Positions 22,692 to 32,837 are shown, numbered from the stretch's first letter. The stretch is DNA of 50,967 bases from Parcubacteria group bacterium (GCA_002685955.1 NYYU01000041.1:1-50967), one strand, 5' to 3'. Notes: a model not told the origin generated them from the sequence alone. Program-made: numbers and translations.

Positions 22692-23995
22692 TATAATTTA
22701 TCTTTTAAATAATCAGCTAATTCTTTAATTTTAACCCTTGTTTGCTTCATACTATCTCTGTCTCTAACCGTAACATCGTCTTTTTCTAAAGAATCAAAGT
22801 CCACCGTAACACAATAAGGAGTGCCGATTTCGTCCTGGCGGCGGTAACGTTTACCGATATTGCCATGATCATCAAACTCAGTCATAAATTCACGTTTTAG
22901 TTTATCATAGGCCTCTCGAGCCTTTTTGACTAACTCTGGTTTATTCCTTAACAATGGGAAAACAGCAACTTTATAGGGCGCCATATCAGGATGAAGTTTC
23001 AAAACAACTCTTTTCTCTCCCTTAACTTCTTCTTCCTGATAAGCCTCAACTAAAACTGCTAAAAGAGTGCGATCAAAGCCGAAGGTTGGCTCAATCACAT
23101 GAGGAATATATTTTTTACCTGTCTTTGCATCAGTGTATTCCATACTTTGGCCTGAGGCTTTTTGGTGGCTGGACAAATCATGATCAGTTCGATAGGCAAC
23201 TGCCCATAATTCATCTTTGCCAAAAGGATACTCGTAGTACATATCAATTGTTCTTTTAGAATAATGGGCCAAATCTTCTTTGGGAATCTCAACATCATGA
23301 AGTTTTCTATCATCAAGGCCAATTATTTCTGTAAATTTATGTATATAATTACGCCATTCCTCAAAAATATTTTTCCAGCTATCATTAGGTGAAATAAAAT
23401 ACTCCAATTCCATTATTTCAAATTCAATAGTCCGGAAAATAAAATTACCAGTAGTGATTTCGTTTCGAAAGGACTTACCCATTTGCCCGATCCCGAACGG
23501 GATTTTAACAACTGTAGAATTTAACACATTTTTAAAATTAACAAAAATATTTTGGGCGGTTTCAGGTCTTAAATATGTCATTACTCCTTCTTCCTCAACT
23601 GGACCAATGGTCGTTTTAAATAGTCCGCTAAAAAGCTTTTCCTCAGTAAATACCCCTCCACACTCAGGACATTTTGTTTCACTCTCCAATTTGTCCGGTC
23701 TAAATCTCTTATGACATTTCTTACACTCCACTAAAGGATCTTTAAAATTTTTAACATGGCCACTGGCATTCCAAACATCTTCTTTTAATATTACTCCTCC
23801 ATCAATACCGACCATATCCTCTCTGCCCTGAACAAAATACTTCCACCAAGCTGCCTTAATGTTATTCTTTAATTCAGCTCCTAATGGGCCGTAATCATAA
23901 GTATTAGCCAGACCACCATAAATCTCCGAACCTGGATAAATAAATCCACGCCGCTTACAAAGAGAGATAATTTTTTGCATTAAGTCTTGGGGCAT
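22691..23995 (-). CDS. glyS: Glycyl-tRNA synthetase (dimeric alpha2 type)
   Basis: 434 residues, class II. N-terminus with RRGFIYPGSEIYGGLANTYD and YGPLGAELKNNIK. A zinc-type insert follows (CKKCHKRF ... CPECGG), then motif 2 GIGQMGKSFRNEI and motif 3 VIEPTFGFDRTLLAVL. The C-terminal anticodon domain ends YCVTVDFDSLEKDDVTVRDR. This is the eukaryote/Gram-positive-like single-chain type, not the alpha2beta2 type. The length is normal. Confidence 0.96.
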   Translation of the reverse strand: MPQDLMQKIISLCKRRGFIYPGSEIYGGLANTYDYGPLGAELKNNIKAAWWKYFVQGREDMVGIDGGVILKEDVWNASGHVKNFKDPLVECKKCHKRFRPDKLESETKCPECGGVFTEEKLFSGLFKTTIGPVEEEGVMTYLRPETAQNIFVNFKNVLNSTVVKIPFGIGQMGKSFRNEITTGNFIFRTIEFEIMELEYFISPNDSWKNIFEEWRNYIHKFTEIIGLDDRKLHDVEIPKEDLAHYSKRTIDMYYEYPFGKDELWAVAYRTDHDLSSHQKASGQSMEYTDAKTGKKYIPHVIEPTFGFDRTLLAVLVEAYQEEEVKGEKRVVLKLHPDMAPYKVAVFPLLRNKPELVKKAREAYDKLKREFMTEFDDHGNIGKRYRRQDEIGTPYCVTVDFDSLEKDDVTVRDRDSMKQTRVKIKELADYLKDKL

Positions 23996-23998
23996 AAT

Positions 23999-25876
23999 TT
24001 AATCAACAATAATGCTGTCTTCGCTAATAATGGCTGGGTCATCGGGTAAATCTGTATCAATTGGCTCGTCTGTATCAATTAACTCTAAATCAACAAAATT
24101 ATCTAATCCAGTTACTTTAGATTGCCCGATTAATTCTACTAGATTGCCTAAATCAGCTAAGCTAGGCGTTATTGATATTTGAAAAGCTATTTGTTTAACC
24201 GGTAAAAGTACGCCCGTAGCAGACGATAAATCTCCAACTTGCCAGATTAATTGACCGGTCTGAAAATTGTATTTCAAATTACCACTGCTAGGGCTAATTT
24301 GATTAAGCCACTTAACATGAGGCGGTAAAAAGGCAACCACTCTTACCTTGCTTAAATCATTAGCTGTATTAACTAAACGCCACTTTATCGTATAAGTAGT
24401 CGTTTGTCCAACCTTAGGCGGGATGGCCCCGCTGTTTAAAAAAGTGTCGTCGTTATAGTAGCCCTGAGCCTGAAGAGTTAATTGGCTAGCTAACTTAGTG
24501 ATTGACTGACTCTGGCCGCCAATTTGGATTCTTTCTAAAGAAAGAGGTATTTCTGAAGAATCTATTTTAACTGTATTAATTATTTTAAAATTCTTATCTG
24601 AGTAATTGCTTATGGGCAAAAGATCCTTAATTTTAATTGAAAAATTAAGCTGACCTTTTTGTCGCGCTCCAAGAAATTCTAAGGCCGGTAAATTACTAGC
24701 TTTCCAGGTAATAGTTTGAGTTAAACCATCAAAAGAACCGCTCTCTGATTCCAGGCTGGCGAAATCAAGTACAGCTCCTTCCAGCTTTGAAGTGATGACT
24801 ACATTTTTAATACCAATATCAGTAGTATTTTCAAAATTAATTTGGTAATCTAGCTGCTGGCCAGTTTCAGCTATATAGTCAGTTGACTCATTGACTGTCT
24901 GAACAACAGACAAAGGTGAAAGGGAAATCTGAAGCGCCTTAACCGTTTCAGCATAAGGAATAAATTGATCATCATCAACAAGACCTATTTGGGCTTTAAA
25001 TAGCTTTACTTCGCCTCGCTCGCCCTCAATATTACCCCGAATAAAAATTTTATCCTCCTGGCCAGCCATTAAACTGTCAATGGACCAAGCGCCGTCTCGT
25101 TCTGAAAGAGACGATTCGCTTGATTGAAGATTAAAACCGGTTGGATAATCAATCCGAATTTCAAGGTCATCAAAAGAAACTTCTGCTTGATTAAGATATT
25201 TTAAAGAGAAGTCAAAAGACTGACCATCAACTAATTTCTCAGGCAGATCAAAATCAAGCAATAAAGGAACGGAAATTATATTACTGGAAAATTCGGCTTG
25301 ATTAGTGTAGCGAGAACTTAAATTGCCCGGTTGATAACTTAATTCCAGCCAAGCTTCTTTTTCCTCTCCTTTCAACCCAATAATTCTAGCTGATAGTTCA
25401 ACCTGATTTTCCTGATCTGGCTCAATATCTGGCAGATCCATGGCCTGGACTAAATCATTATCGTCAAATGGAATTGATCCTTCTGGATAATGAAAAACTA
25501 ACTGAAGATTATTCAAGGCCAACCTAGTATTATTCTTATACTTAACTATATATTTTATCTCTTCGCCGCTGACTACCCTTTCTGGCCATGCAATTTCTAA
25601 TCTAACTTTATCTTTATCAAAAGAAGTAAAACCACGCCACGTAAAAATAACAATGATGATTAAAAAAATAACTCCGGCTATAAAACCGATACTTTTTAAA
25701 GTTTTTTTCTCTCTGACCGTCAAAAGTCTGAACCTTCTTTTTTTACTGCCAGACCATTCCTCTGACAAAACTTTTTTCCTCTTTCGTTCCGGTTGAAAAA
25801 CTTCTGGTTTTTCCAATCTTTCTTCAAATTCAGTTTCAGGTTTATATAGTTTTTCTTTAAGTTTTTTTAGTTTCAT
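23999..25876 (-). CDS. Membrane-anchored surface protein with DUF11-like repeats
   Basis: 625 residues. A basic cytoplasmic N-terminus (rich in KRKK/RRFR) is followed by one membrane helix at about residues 60-82 (SIGFIAGVIFLIIIVIFTW). The rest is external beta-rich sequence with repeated domains of the type EIKYIVKYKNNTRLALNNLQ, FDFSLKYLNQAEVSFDDLEI, DYQINFENTTDIGIKNVVI and TTYTIKWRLVNTANDLSKVR. This pattern (Y-x-[IV]-x-[WY/F] ... N ... L..V.V...LP) is that of DUF11/CARDB-like Ig-fold modules of surface proteins. It is probably a structural or adhesive envelope protein. Its stop lies 3 nt before glyS starts. Confidence 0.75.
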   Translation of the reverse strand: MKLKKLKEKLYKPETEFEERLEKPEVFQPERKRKKVLSEEWSGSKKRRFRLLTVREKKTLKSIGFIAGVIFLIIIVIFTWRGFTSFDKDKVRLEIAWPERVVSGEEIKYIVKYKNNTRLALNNLQLVFHYPEGSIPFDDNDLVQAMDLPDIEPDQENQVELSARIIGLKGEEKEAWLELSYQPGNLSSRYTNQAEFSSNIISVPLLLDFDLPEKLVDGQSFDFSLKYLNQAEVSFDDLEIRIDYPTGFNLQSSESSLSERDGAWSIDSLMAGQEDKIFIRGNIEGERGEVKLFKAQIGLVDDDQFIPYAETVKALQISLSPLSVVQTVNESTDYIAETGQQLDYQINFENTTDIGIKNVVITSKLEGAVLDFASLESESGSFDGLTQTITWKASNLPALEFLGARQKGQLNFSIKIKDLLPISNYSDKNFKIINTVKIDSSEIPLSLERIQIGGQSQSITKLASQLTLQAQGYYNDDTFLNSGAIPPKVGQTTTYTIKWRLVNTANDLSKVRVVAFLPPHVKWLNQISPSSGNLKYNFQTGQLIWQVGDLSSATGVLLPVKQIAFQISITPSLADLGNLVELIGQSKVTGLDNFVDLELIDTDEPIDTDLPDDPAIISEDSIIVD

Positions 25877-25899
25877 ATAATTTCTAACGGGGCATAGTT

Positions 25900-26439
25900 C
25901 TATTTTACCAGATGATTAACTCTTTGTAAAAAATATTTTGAATTTAATTCTTCTTTTAGAAAAGATTCAATAAAACAAACTGGATCTTTTTGCTCACAAC
26001 CATAGCCTAAGAATTCTAACAATCTGTTTTCAAAATTGTTAATAATAGTCTTGATCGGCTGGTTGGGCCGGTTAAATTCTTGAAGGCTATTTAACAATAA
26101 CGGCCAAATATTAATATCTTTTTCTGAATCAGAAATTAATTTATCAATTAATTCAGATAAATAATAGCTGGCCGCTAATGAAGATAAATCTTGATGAAGA
26201 TAAGAAAATCCTTCAATGGTTTCGGCGCCAGTGATAATATCCAACCCCCGACCAGGCGCAATCATTAAATGATTATGAAGAAAAAGTTCAAGATGTCCTT
26301 TAAGTTTAGCTTGGTTTTTTCTAACTGATTTAGCTTTTACTAAAATTTTACCGAAATCTTCGGTGTAGATAGTCAGCAAGCGATCAGCTTCGCCTAAGTT
26401 TGCTTTTTTGATAATAATACCTTGAGTTTTTAAAAGCAT
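25900..26439 (-). CDS. recO: DNA repair protein RecO (short form)
   Basis: 179 residues. The N-terminal OB fold is clear: KTQGIIIKKANLGEADRLLT, YTEDFGKILVKAKSVRKNQ and LKGHLELFLHNHLMIAPGRG. The C-terminal helical part has the Cys-containing segment LEFLGYGCEQKDPVC but is shorter than in typical 240-residue RecO. RecO loads RecA on gapped DNA with RecR. It is followed 3 nt after the ileS stop. The reduced length may reflect genome streamlining. Confidence 0.85.
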   Translation of the reverse strand: MLLKTQGIIIKKANLGEADRLLTIYTEDFGKILVKAKSVRKNQAKLKGHLELFLHNHLMIAPGRGLDIITGAETIEGFSYLHQDLSSLAASYYLSELIDKLISDSEKDINIWPLLLNSLQEFNRPNQPIKTIINNFENRLLEFLGYGCEQKDPVCFIESFLKEELNSKYFLQRVNHLVK

Positions 26440-26442
26440 ACT

Positions 26443-29280
26443 TTATTCAATCCCCAACCAAATCTTATTCTTATCTAAATCAATTTCTTTTTCAATCAAA
26501 TATTTTTGGCTGGTTTTCGGCTTTAATGCTAGTTTTTGGCTCTTAGTTTCAGATTTAATTTCCTGCATTTGATCTTTAATTATTTTACCTAAATCAGTAT
26601 TAGTTTGGTAATAAAGAATAATTGGCTGGCCTGGTTTTAAGCCAGCTTGTTTTCTTAATCCTTGAATAGAACGAATCAAGTCTCTAACTAATCCTTCTTG
26701 TTTTAATTCTTTGGTAAGTTTGGTATTTAATTTAATACTTTTACCAAAAACAACTTTTTTAACATTAATTTCATCTTTAACTAATTCAATCAAATCCTTA
26801 TCTTTAATTAATTGTTTATTATTTATAGCTAGTTCAGAAAGCGGCTGTCTAACCTTGATACCGGCTTGAGCTCTTTTAGCTAGAGCCGAGGCAACAATCT
26901 TCCTAATATTCTCCATTTTAGATTCAAGGGCTTTATCAATTAATTTTTTGTTTGGTTTTGGATAATCACAAAGATGAACTGATTGAGTATCCTTATTCGT
27001 CCTTAATCCTCGATAAATTTCTTCACTAATAAAAGGGGTGAAAGGAGCAATTAGTTTAGATAGATTAAATAGGATTTGGTAAAAGGTTTGAGATGCTTCT
27101 TGGAATCTCCTTCTTGAACGACGGATATACCAATTTGAAAAATCATCAACAAAATCTTCGATTAAACGAGCGGCTGAAACAACATCGTATTTTTCTAAAT
27201 TATTAATTACTGCATCGTTTAAAGAATGGTATCGGGAAACGATCCATTTATCCAAAAGATGATTTGGTTTTGATAGCTTATATTTAAAGTCTTTATTCTG
27301 ATAAGTTTGAAAAAAAACAAAAGAATTAAATAAAGTTCCAAAAAACCTTCTATTTTTATCAGCCACATCTTTGACATCAAACTTCTTTGGCTCACCAGCC
27401 TGATTGACTGTATAAAGATACCAACGCAAAGTATCAGCCCCGAACTTATCGCACATTTCCCAAGGATTAACTACATTACCCAAGGATTTTGACATTTTCT
27501 TTCCTTTTTTATCTAAAACATGACCTAAACAAATTACATTATCAAAACAATGACCTTGTTTAATTTCACCCAGATACTCCATTAAAGTGGCGATGGCTAA
27601 AAGTGAATAAAACCAACCTCTAGTTTGATCAACTGCTTCACAGATATAATCAGCTGGATAATGTTCTTTAAATTTCTTCTTACTATTAGCTCCAAAAGGG
27701 TAATGCCATTGAGCAAGAAACATTGCCCCTGAGTCAAACCAACAATCAATAACACTTTTATCCCGGATCATCTGACCACCGCACTTACATTTAAATTTAA
27801 CCTCATCAATGTATGGACGGTGTAAGTCTTCTATTTTTTTACCTAATTCTTTAACACTGCCGATACATTTAAACTGACCGCATTTTTGACATTGCCAGAT
27901 AGGCAAAGGCGTCCCCCAATATCTTTCTCGAGACAAAGCCCAATCTCGAGCTTCTTTAATAAATTCTCCAAATCTTCCTTTTTTAATGTGAGCTGGTTCC
28001 CAAAATATTTTTTGATTATTATCCACCAAATTCTTACGAAGTTTTGACATTTTAATAAACCAAGAATCTTTAGCGTAATAGAGTAAAGGGGTATCACAAC
28101 GCCAGCAAAAGGGATAATCATGCTCATATTCCTCTTGTTTAAATAACAAATTATTCTTTTTTAAATAAGCAATAATCCTATTCTCTGCTTCTTTGCCTTT
28201 AACGAATTTATCCAATAAATTATATTTAGCTAAATCTTTTGTAAAAAATCCTTTTTCAGTAACCGTATGAACCATGGGCAAATCCAATTTTTTACCTAAT
28301 TCATAATCTTCTTCGCCATACATAACAGCTGTATGGACGATTCCAGTTCCATCTTCAGCACTGACAAAATCTGCTGGAGTAACATAGTAAGATTTTTTAC
28401 CACTTTTTTGAACTGATTCAACTTCAAACAAAGGTTGATACTCCACACCCATTAAATCTTTGCCTTCGAATTCGGACTCTATCTTATAGTTTCCATCAAT
28501 TATTTCTAATCTGCTTTTGGCTAAAATATATTTTTTGTCTTGATACCTTATTTTTACATAATCGATTTTTTCACCCACAGCCAAAGCAACATTGCCAGGT
28601 AAAGTCCAAGGTGTAGTTGTCCAAGCTAAAATATTATCGTTTTTCTTAACCTTGTTGTTCCCTTTAGTAACCTTAAAGCTTAGATAAACAGAATTATCTT
28701 TAACTTTTTTATACCCTTGAGATACTTCATGAGCTGAAAGCCCAGTCTCGCACCGAGGGCAATAATGAATCACCTTAAACCCTTTATAAAGTAATCCCCG
28801 ATCCCAAACTTTTTTAAGAATATACCAAACACTCTCAATGTACTGATCTTCATAGGTAATATAAGGGTCTTTCAAATCAAGCCAAAAAGCAATTCTATCA
28901 GTTAGTTTTTCCCATTCGTCTTTATATTTCCAAACGCTTTGTTTGCATTTTTGATTAAATTTAGCAATACCATATTTTTCGATATCTTCTTTGTTTTTAA
29001 AACCAAGCTGTTTTTCCACCTCCAGTTCAACTGGCAAACCGTGAGTATCCCAGCCAGCTTTGCGGTCAACAAAAAAACCGCTCATCGTCTTATAGCGCGG
29101 GATAATATCTTTAAAAGCCCTAGATTCGACATGATGTATGCCTGGTCGACCATTAGCCGTAGGTGGCCCCTCAAAAAAAACAAAACTCTTCTTGTTTTTG
29201 TTCTTTTTCAAGCTTTGTTCAAAAATCTTATTCTTCTTCCAAAATTTTAATATTTTCTCTTCGTTTTTAGCTAAATCCAT
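26443..29280 (-). CDS. ileS: Isoleucyl-tRNA synthetase
   Basis: 945 residues from ATG 29280 (MDLAKNEEKILKFWKKNKIF), which follows the argS stop by 1 nt; the track start at 29301 would overlap argS. HIGH region EGPPTANGRPGIHHV, KMSKS region GKKMSKSLGNVV, editing domain NILAWTTTPWTLPGNVALAV and DGTGIVHTAVMYGEEDYELG. Zinc-type Cys pairs occur (CPRCETG, CQKCGQFKC). The C-terminal part is the short eukaryote/archaea-like type (LVRDLIRSIQGLRKQAGLKP), a form often linked to mupirocin resistance. It charges tRNA-Ile. Confidence 0.96.
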   Translation of the reverse strand: MDLAKNEEKILKFWKKNKIFEQSLKKNKNKKSFVFFEGPPTANGRPGIHHVESRAFKDIIPRYKTMSGFFVDRKAGWDTHGLPVELEVEKQLGFKNKEDIEKYGIAKFNQKCKQSVWKYKDEWEKLTDRIAFWLDLKDPYITYEDQYIESVWYILKKVWDRGLLYKGFKVIHYCPRCETGLSAHEVSQGYKKVKDNSVYLSFKVTKGNNKVKKNDNILAWTTTPWTLPGNVALAVGEKIDYVKIRYQDKKYILAKSRLEIIDGNYKIESEFEGKDLMGVEYQPLFEVESVQKSGKKSYYVTPADFVSAEDGTGIVHTAVMYGEEDYELGKKLDLPMVHTVTEKGFFTKDLAKYNLLDKFVKGKEAENRIIAYLKKNNLLFKQEEYEHDYPFCWRCDTPLLYYAKDSWFIKMSKLRKNLVDNNQKIFWEPAHIKKGRFGEFIKEARDWALSRERYWGTPLPIWQCQKCGQFKCIGSVKELGKKIEDLHRPYIDEVKFKCKCGGQMIRDKSVIDCWFDSGAMFLAQWHYPFGANSKKKFKEHYPADYICEAVDQTRGWFYSLLAIATLMEYLGEIKQGHCFDNVICLGHVLDKKGKKMSKSLGNVVNPWEMCDKFGADTLRWYLYTVNQAGEPKKFDVKDVADKNRRFFGTLFNSFVFFQTYQNKDFKYKLSKPNHLLDKWIVSRYHSLNDAVINNLEKYDVVSAARLIEDFVDDFSNWYIRRSRRRFQEASQTFYQILFNLSKLIAPFTPFISEEIYRGLRTNKDTQSVHLCDYPKPNKKLIDKALESKMENIRKIVASALAKRAQAGIKVRQPLSELAINNKQLIKDKDLIELVKDEINVKKVVFGKSIKLNTKLTKELKQEGLVRDLIRSIQGLRKQAGLKPGQPIILYYQTNTDLGKIIKDQMQEIKSETKSQKLALKPKTSQKYLIEKEIDLDKNKIWLGIE

Positions 29281-29281
29281 A

Positions 29282-30835
29282 TTACATTTTCTCTGGGGCA
29301 TTAATGCCCATTAACCCTAAAGTGTTTTTTAAAATAATTTGAGTAGTTTTAACTAAATTAATTCTAGCTTGAGCTATTTTTTTATCTTTATCCAAAACTC
29401 GACACTGTTCATAAAACTTATGAAAACTATGAGCCAGTTCTAAAGAATAATAGGGCAAACGCTGAACTTGATAATCCCTAGCGATATCCTCTATCATTTC
29501 TGGAAATTTAATTAACTGACGGATAAGATTTAATTCGGTTGGATGATTTAATGAATCTAAATCTTTGTTGTTACCTTTCAACTCTGCCTTTCGTAGAATA
29601 CTACAAATTCGGGCATGAGCATATTGGATATAATAGACTGGATTTTTAGCTGATTGCTCTTGGGCTAAAGCTAAATCAAAATTCAAATGAGTATCAGCTG
29701 ATTTTTGTAAAAAGAAAAATCTGACTGCGTCCGGACCAACCTTATCAAGTAATTCATCCATTTCTACATAAAGCCCGGCTCTTTTAGACATTTTTTGTTT
29801 TTCACCTTTGTCTAAAATAGTTACAAACTGTAAAAGAATAACTTTTAATTTATCCTTATGGCCAATTGCCTCTACGCCAGCCATTAAGCCTGGGACATCT
29901 CCATGATGATCAGCTCCCCAAATATTAATCACTTGATCAAATTTTTTATCCTCAAACTTATACCGATGCAAAGCAATATCACCGGCTAAGTATGTATTAT
30001 TCCCATCCTTCTTAATCATGACCCTATCTCGTTCATCTCCAAACTGTTTTGACTTAAACCATTCAGCCTCATCTTTCTCATAGATTAAACCTTTTTTCTT
30101 TAAAAAACTCAAGGCTTGATCAACTTTTTTTAATTGGTGCAAATCTGATTCAAAAATCCATTCGTCATATTTAACCCCTAGTTTATCAGTAGTTTTCTGG
30201 ATTAAGTCTTTAATAATATGTTTAGCGGCTAATTGGCCCGCTTTAAATGGGTCTTTTTCTTTGATTTTTTTATTTAATTGATCAATATATTCACCCTGAT
30301 ATTTTGCTTGATCATCTTTTAAAACAGAATGGCCCAGAGTCAAAATCTGCATACCAGCATCATTAACATAAAAAGCTTTTTCACATTTAAAACCTGCTTT
30401 ATTCAAAATATTAGCTAAAACATCACCAAGGGGTCCGCCTCGGGCGTTACCCACGGTTAAAGGACCAGTCGGATTAGCTGAAATAAATTCAACTTGGACT
30501 TTTTTATCCTGACCAACATCTAAACTCCCATAATCATCTCGTTTGCTTAAAATCTCAGAAACTTCTTCAGTTAAAGCATTTTTAGATAAAAAGAAGTTTA
30601 TAAAGCCCTGCCCGCTACGCTTCGCGTAGCGATGCGGGCGGGCGGGACCGACAACTTCTATCTTTTCAAATAGTTGATTATCTTTTAATTTACTGATAAT
30701 CTTTTGAGGATCAATCTTAGTTTGCATGGCCACATTAGTTGAAAAATCGCCAAATTCAAGATTAGCCGGATGCTCTAAATGAACATCTTTTTTAACAATG
30801 TCTTTAATTAATTTTTCTATTTCCCCACGAAGCAT
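29282..30835 (-). CDS. argS: Arginyl-tRNA synthetase
   Basis: 517 residues, class I. The HIGH-type region is SANPTGPLTVGNARGG (the variant with Thr/Asn replacing the His residues, which also occurs in some bacterial ArgRS). Other blocks are GDIALHRYKFEDKKFDQVIN, GADHHGD, KQKMSKRAGLYVEMDELL and FDLALAQEQSAKNPVYYIQYA. The C-terminal DALR domain is complete. The N-terminal domain carries a foreign 12-residue loop, ARPHRYAKRSGQ, between VGP and GFINFFL. In relatives these are contiguous (xxGPGFINF), so this is an in-frame palindromic insertion (separate entry). Confidence 0.95.
   Translation of the reverse strand: MLRGEIEKLIKDIVKKDVHLEHPANLEFGDFSTNVAMQTKIDPQKIISKLKDNQLFEKIEVVGPARPHRYAKRSGQGFINFFLSKNALTEEVSEILSKRDDYGSLDVGQDKKVQVEFISANPTGPLTVGNARGGPLGDVLANILNKAGFKCEKAFYVNDAGMQILTLGHSVLKDDQAKYQGEYIDQLNKKIKEKDPFKAGQLAAKHIIKDLIQKTTDKLGVKYDEWIFESDLHQLKKVDQALSFLKKKGLIYEKDEAEWFKSKQFGDERDRVMIKKDGNNTYLAGDIALHRYKFEDKKFDQVINIWGADHHGDVPGLMAGVEAIGHKDKLKVILLQFVTILDKGEKQKMSKRAGLYVEMDELLDKVGPDAVRFFFLQKSADTHLNFDLALAQEQSAKNPVYYIQYAHARICSILRKAELKGNNKDLDSLNHPTELNLIRQLIKFPEMIEDIARDYQVQRLPYYSLELAHSFHKFYEQCRVLDKDKKIAQARINLVKTTQIILKNTLGLMGINAPEKM
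30608..30643. repeat. 36-nt GC-rich palindromic insertion in argS
   Basis: The core CGCTACGC-TTC-GCGTAGCG (30613-30631) is a perfect 8-bp hairpin, and an outer CCCGC/GCGGG can pair too. Exactly 12 codons are added between GGP and GFINF of ArgRS. The rest of argS is AT-rich. Confidence 0.8.
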
Positions 30836-30884
30836 GCTTTTATTCTAGCTTATTTACTCATTTCCCTCAAGTATAAAATTATGC

Positions 30885-30914
30885 TTGTTGATAATCGCTT
30901 TTTTATGGTAAAAT
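30885..30914 (+). promoter_or_regulatory. Promoter of the 30948-37076 operon
   Basis: TTGTTG (30885-30890), 18 nt, TAAAAT (30909-30914). Unlike other genes here a leader of about 25 nt follows, with AAAGGA before the ATG at 30948. Confidence 0.5.
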
Positions 30915-30947
30915 TAAATTAATTAATAATTATGAAAGGATACCATT

Positions 30948-32837
30948 ATGGCAAATAAATTTGAACAACCAAATCAAGAAACAAAAGAAGAACCTTTAAT
31001 TAAGGTTGTTAGTCCTGTAGGGGCTGAAGGGAGGAAAATAAGTGAAAAAACAATAGATAATGCCCAGAGGACAATTGATGAATTAAAATTTGAAAAAGAT
31101 ATAAAGAAAAAACAAAAAGAAGGAGTTTTACTCTCTAAAGAAGAAACAGCTAAATTAAGAGAATTAGAAAAAGAAGCAGAAAAACATGAGGATTTAGAAA
31201 AAAAGAAAGAATTAATTTTAGACGATGTTAGAAAAGAGTATGCTAAAATAGATTTAAACGCAGAAAAATACATTAAAGAAAATAAAGGAAAACTTAAGAA
31301 TGACTTTGAAGGCTATGAAGAAGCGAAATCAGCTTATTTAGAAGCATTGAAAAATCAACGGGTGAAAATGTATGAAAAAGCACTTAAAGAAGTGAAAGGA
31401 TTATCTCTTCCAGAATCAAAGAAAGAAGAAAAAAATAAAAAAATGAAAGAAAAAATGGAAGAGATTGTTAAAGAGACGATTATCAAAGAAGCCAATAAAT
31501 TGTATGATCAAAAAATGGATTTGAAATTAGAAGCTAAGGGAGAATTAGGAAAATTAGAAAAAATAAAGAATTTTACTGGCAAGATAGTTGAAAAATATAG
31601 GAGAATGCCTTTATATAAAAAGCTTTTAATTTCTGGTGGGTTAATAGCTGGCGGAATAGCAGCTGGCGCTGCTGGAGGAGCTACTGCAGCTGCTTTAGCT
31701 ACTGGGATGGTAACTGGTAGGTGGGCTCAAAGAGCTTTAGGTGGTGCAGCTACAGCAGTTGGCTTAGAAGCGTTAATTAAAAGGAGTCAAGAGAAAAAAG
31801 AAGGTAAAGAAGTATTAGCTGAGTTGGCCAATGAGTTACAAAAAAGCATTAAAGATAATGATAAAAAATTAGATAAAAAATTATTTGAATTAGAAGGAAG
31901 TAAGAAAGGACAAAAAACCCGACGATATATTATAGCTGGCGCAGCAGGAACATTAGTTGGTTCTGGCTTAGTTGGTAAAGCATTAAACGGTGTAGTTGGA
32001 GGTATTTGGGGTGGTGAAGGAGCAGAAAAAGTAACTGAAAAAGTAGTTGAACAAGTGCAAACAGAAGGATTTACTGAAACAGCTGGAAAAGGTGATTCAG
32101 TATGGAAAATGGCAGAAGATCAATTAGAAAAATATTATGGAGGAAAGTTTTCTGGATTAGATAAAGCCACTCAAACTCATCTTATTGACGCAGTCAAAGA
32201 TAAAGTTGCTGAAAATTCTGAAAAATTTGGTTTAGAAGATGTTGATAAATTAAAAGTTGGTCAGAAAGTTGATTTTTCAAGTATTTTTGAAGATTCAGCG
32301 CAAATGGATGAAATGTCGAAAGAAGCAAGCAGTTTAGTAGATAGCGAAAAAACAAATATTTTAAATAATAATAATAAGATTGAAGAATGGATGAGTGAAC
32401 ATCCTAAAGAAGAATTAACTTCTGAAAAAGTTGATGAGATTTTATCAGGAAAAACAGAAATTTCAGATACAGAAGTTGACGTAGCTGCAGAAGAAAGAAT
32501 TGCTTCTGAAATGAGCAACCAAGCAAATATTGAAATACAAATAGATGAAGCTGAAAATAAATTAGTTGAATCACTTGGATTTACTCCAGATGAATATAGT
32601 GCTATTGAATCTGTAAAAGTAGATTATTTATTAGAGCAATTACCTTCAAAATTTGAGGCATGGGAAATGTGGCATAATACGCCAACAAATATAGATTTGC
32701 CTCATGATGGAATTTATGGTTTTGGCGAATTTGGCCGACATATTGAATTAGCAGAATATATTCGTTCTCTTAATCCTAATGAAGGCGCAAAACAAATGAC
32801 AATTAGTCAATTTATGAGAGTTGCAGCTAGTAAATAA
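30948..32837 (+). CDS. Coiled-coil membrane protein with LysM-like domain, lineage-specific
   Basis: 629 residues. The first ~210 are charged coiled coil (KQKEGVLLSKEETAKLRELE and similar). Two Gly/Ala-rich membrane segments follow: ISGGLIAGGIAAGAAGGATA (about 226-250, a glycine-zipper look) and YIIAGAAGTLVGSGLVGKAL (about 328-350). After these GKGDSVWKMAEDQLEKYYGG to DKLKVGQKVDFS resembles a LysM-like peptidoglycan-binding module. The C-terminus is acidic and ends with a well-ordered segment (WHNTPTNIDLPHDGIYGFGE). First gene of a plus-strand operon with the TraG-like ATPase. An envelope-spanning or scaffold role is inference. Confidence 0.7.
   Translation: MANKFEQPNQETKEEPLIKVVSPVGAEGRKISEKTIDNAQRTIDELKFEKDIKKKQKEGVLLSKEETAKLRELEKEAEKHEDLEKKKELILDDVRKEYAKIDLNAEKYIKENKGKLKNDFEGYEEAKSAYLEALKNQRVKMYEKALKEVKGLSLPESKKEEKNKKMKEKMEEIVKETIIKEANKLYDQKMDLKLEAKGELGKLEKIKNFTGKIVEKYRRMPLYKKLLISGGLIAGGIAAGAAGGATAAALATGMVTGRWAQRALGGAATAVGLEALIKRSQEKKEGKEVLAELANELQKSIKDNDKKLDKKLFELEGSKKGQKTRRYIIAGAAGTLVGSGLVGKALNGVVGGIWGGEGAEKVTEKVVEQVQTEGFTETAGKGDSVWKMAEDQLEKYYGGKFSGLDKATQTHLIDAVKDKVAENSEKFGLEDVDKLKVGQKVDFSSIFEDSAQMDEMSKEASSLVDSEKTNILNNNNKIEEWMSEHPKEELTSEKVDEILSGKTEISDTEVDVAAEERIASEMSNQANIEIQIDEAENKLVESLGFTPDEYSAIESVKVDYLLEQLPSKFEAWEMWHNTPTNIDLPHDGIYGFGEFGRHIELAEYIRSLNPNEGAKQMTISQFMRVAASK

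Noticed and set aside
23483-23500. Palindrome-like CCCGAACGGG in glyS
   Set aside because: It encodes the conserved PFGIGQ motif; chance palindrome from codon choice.
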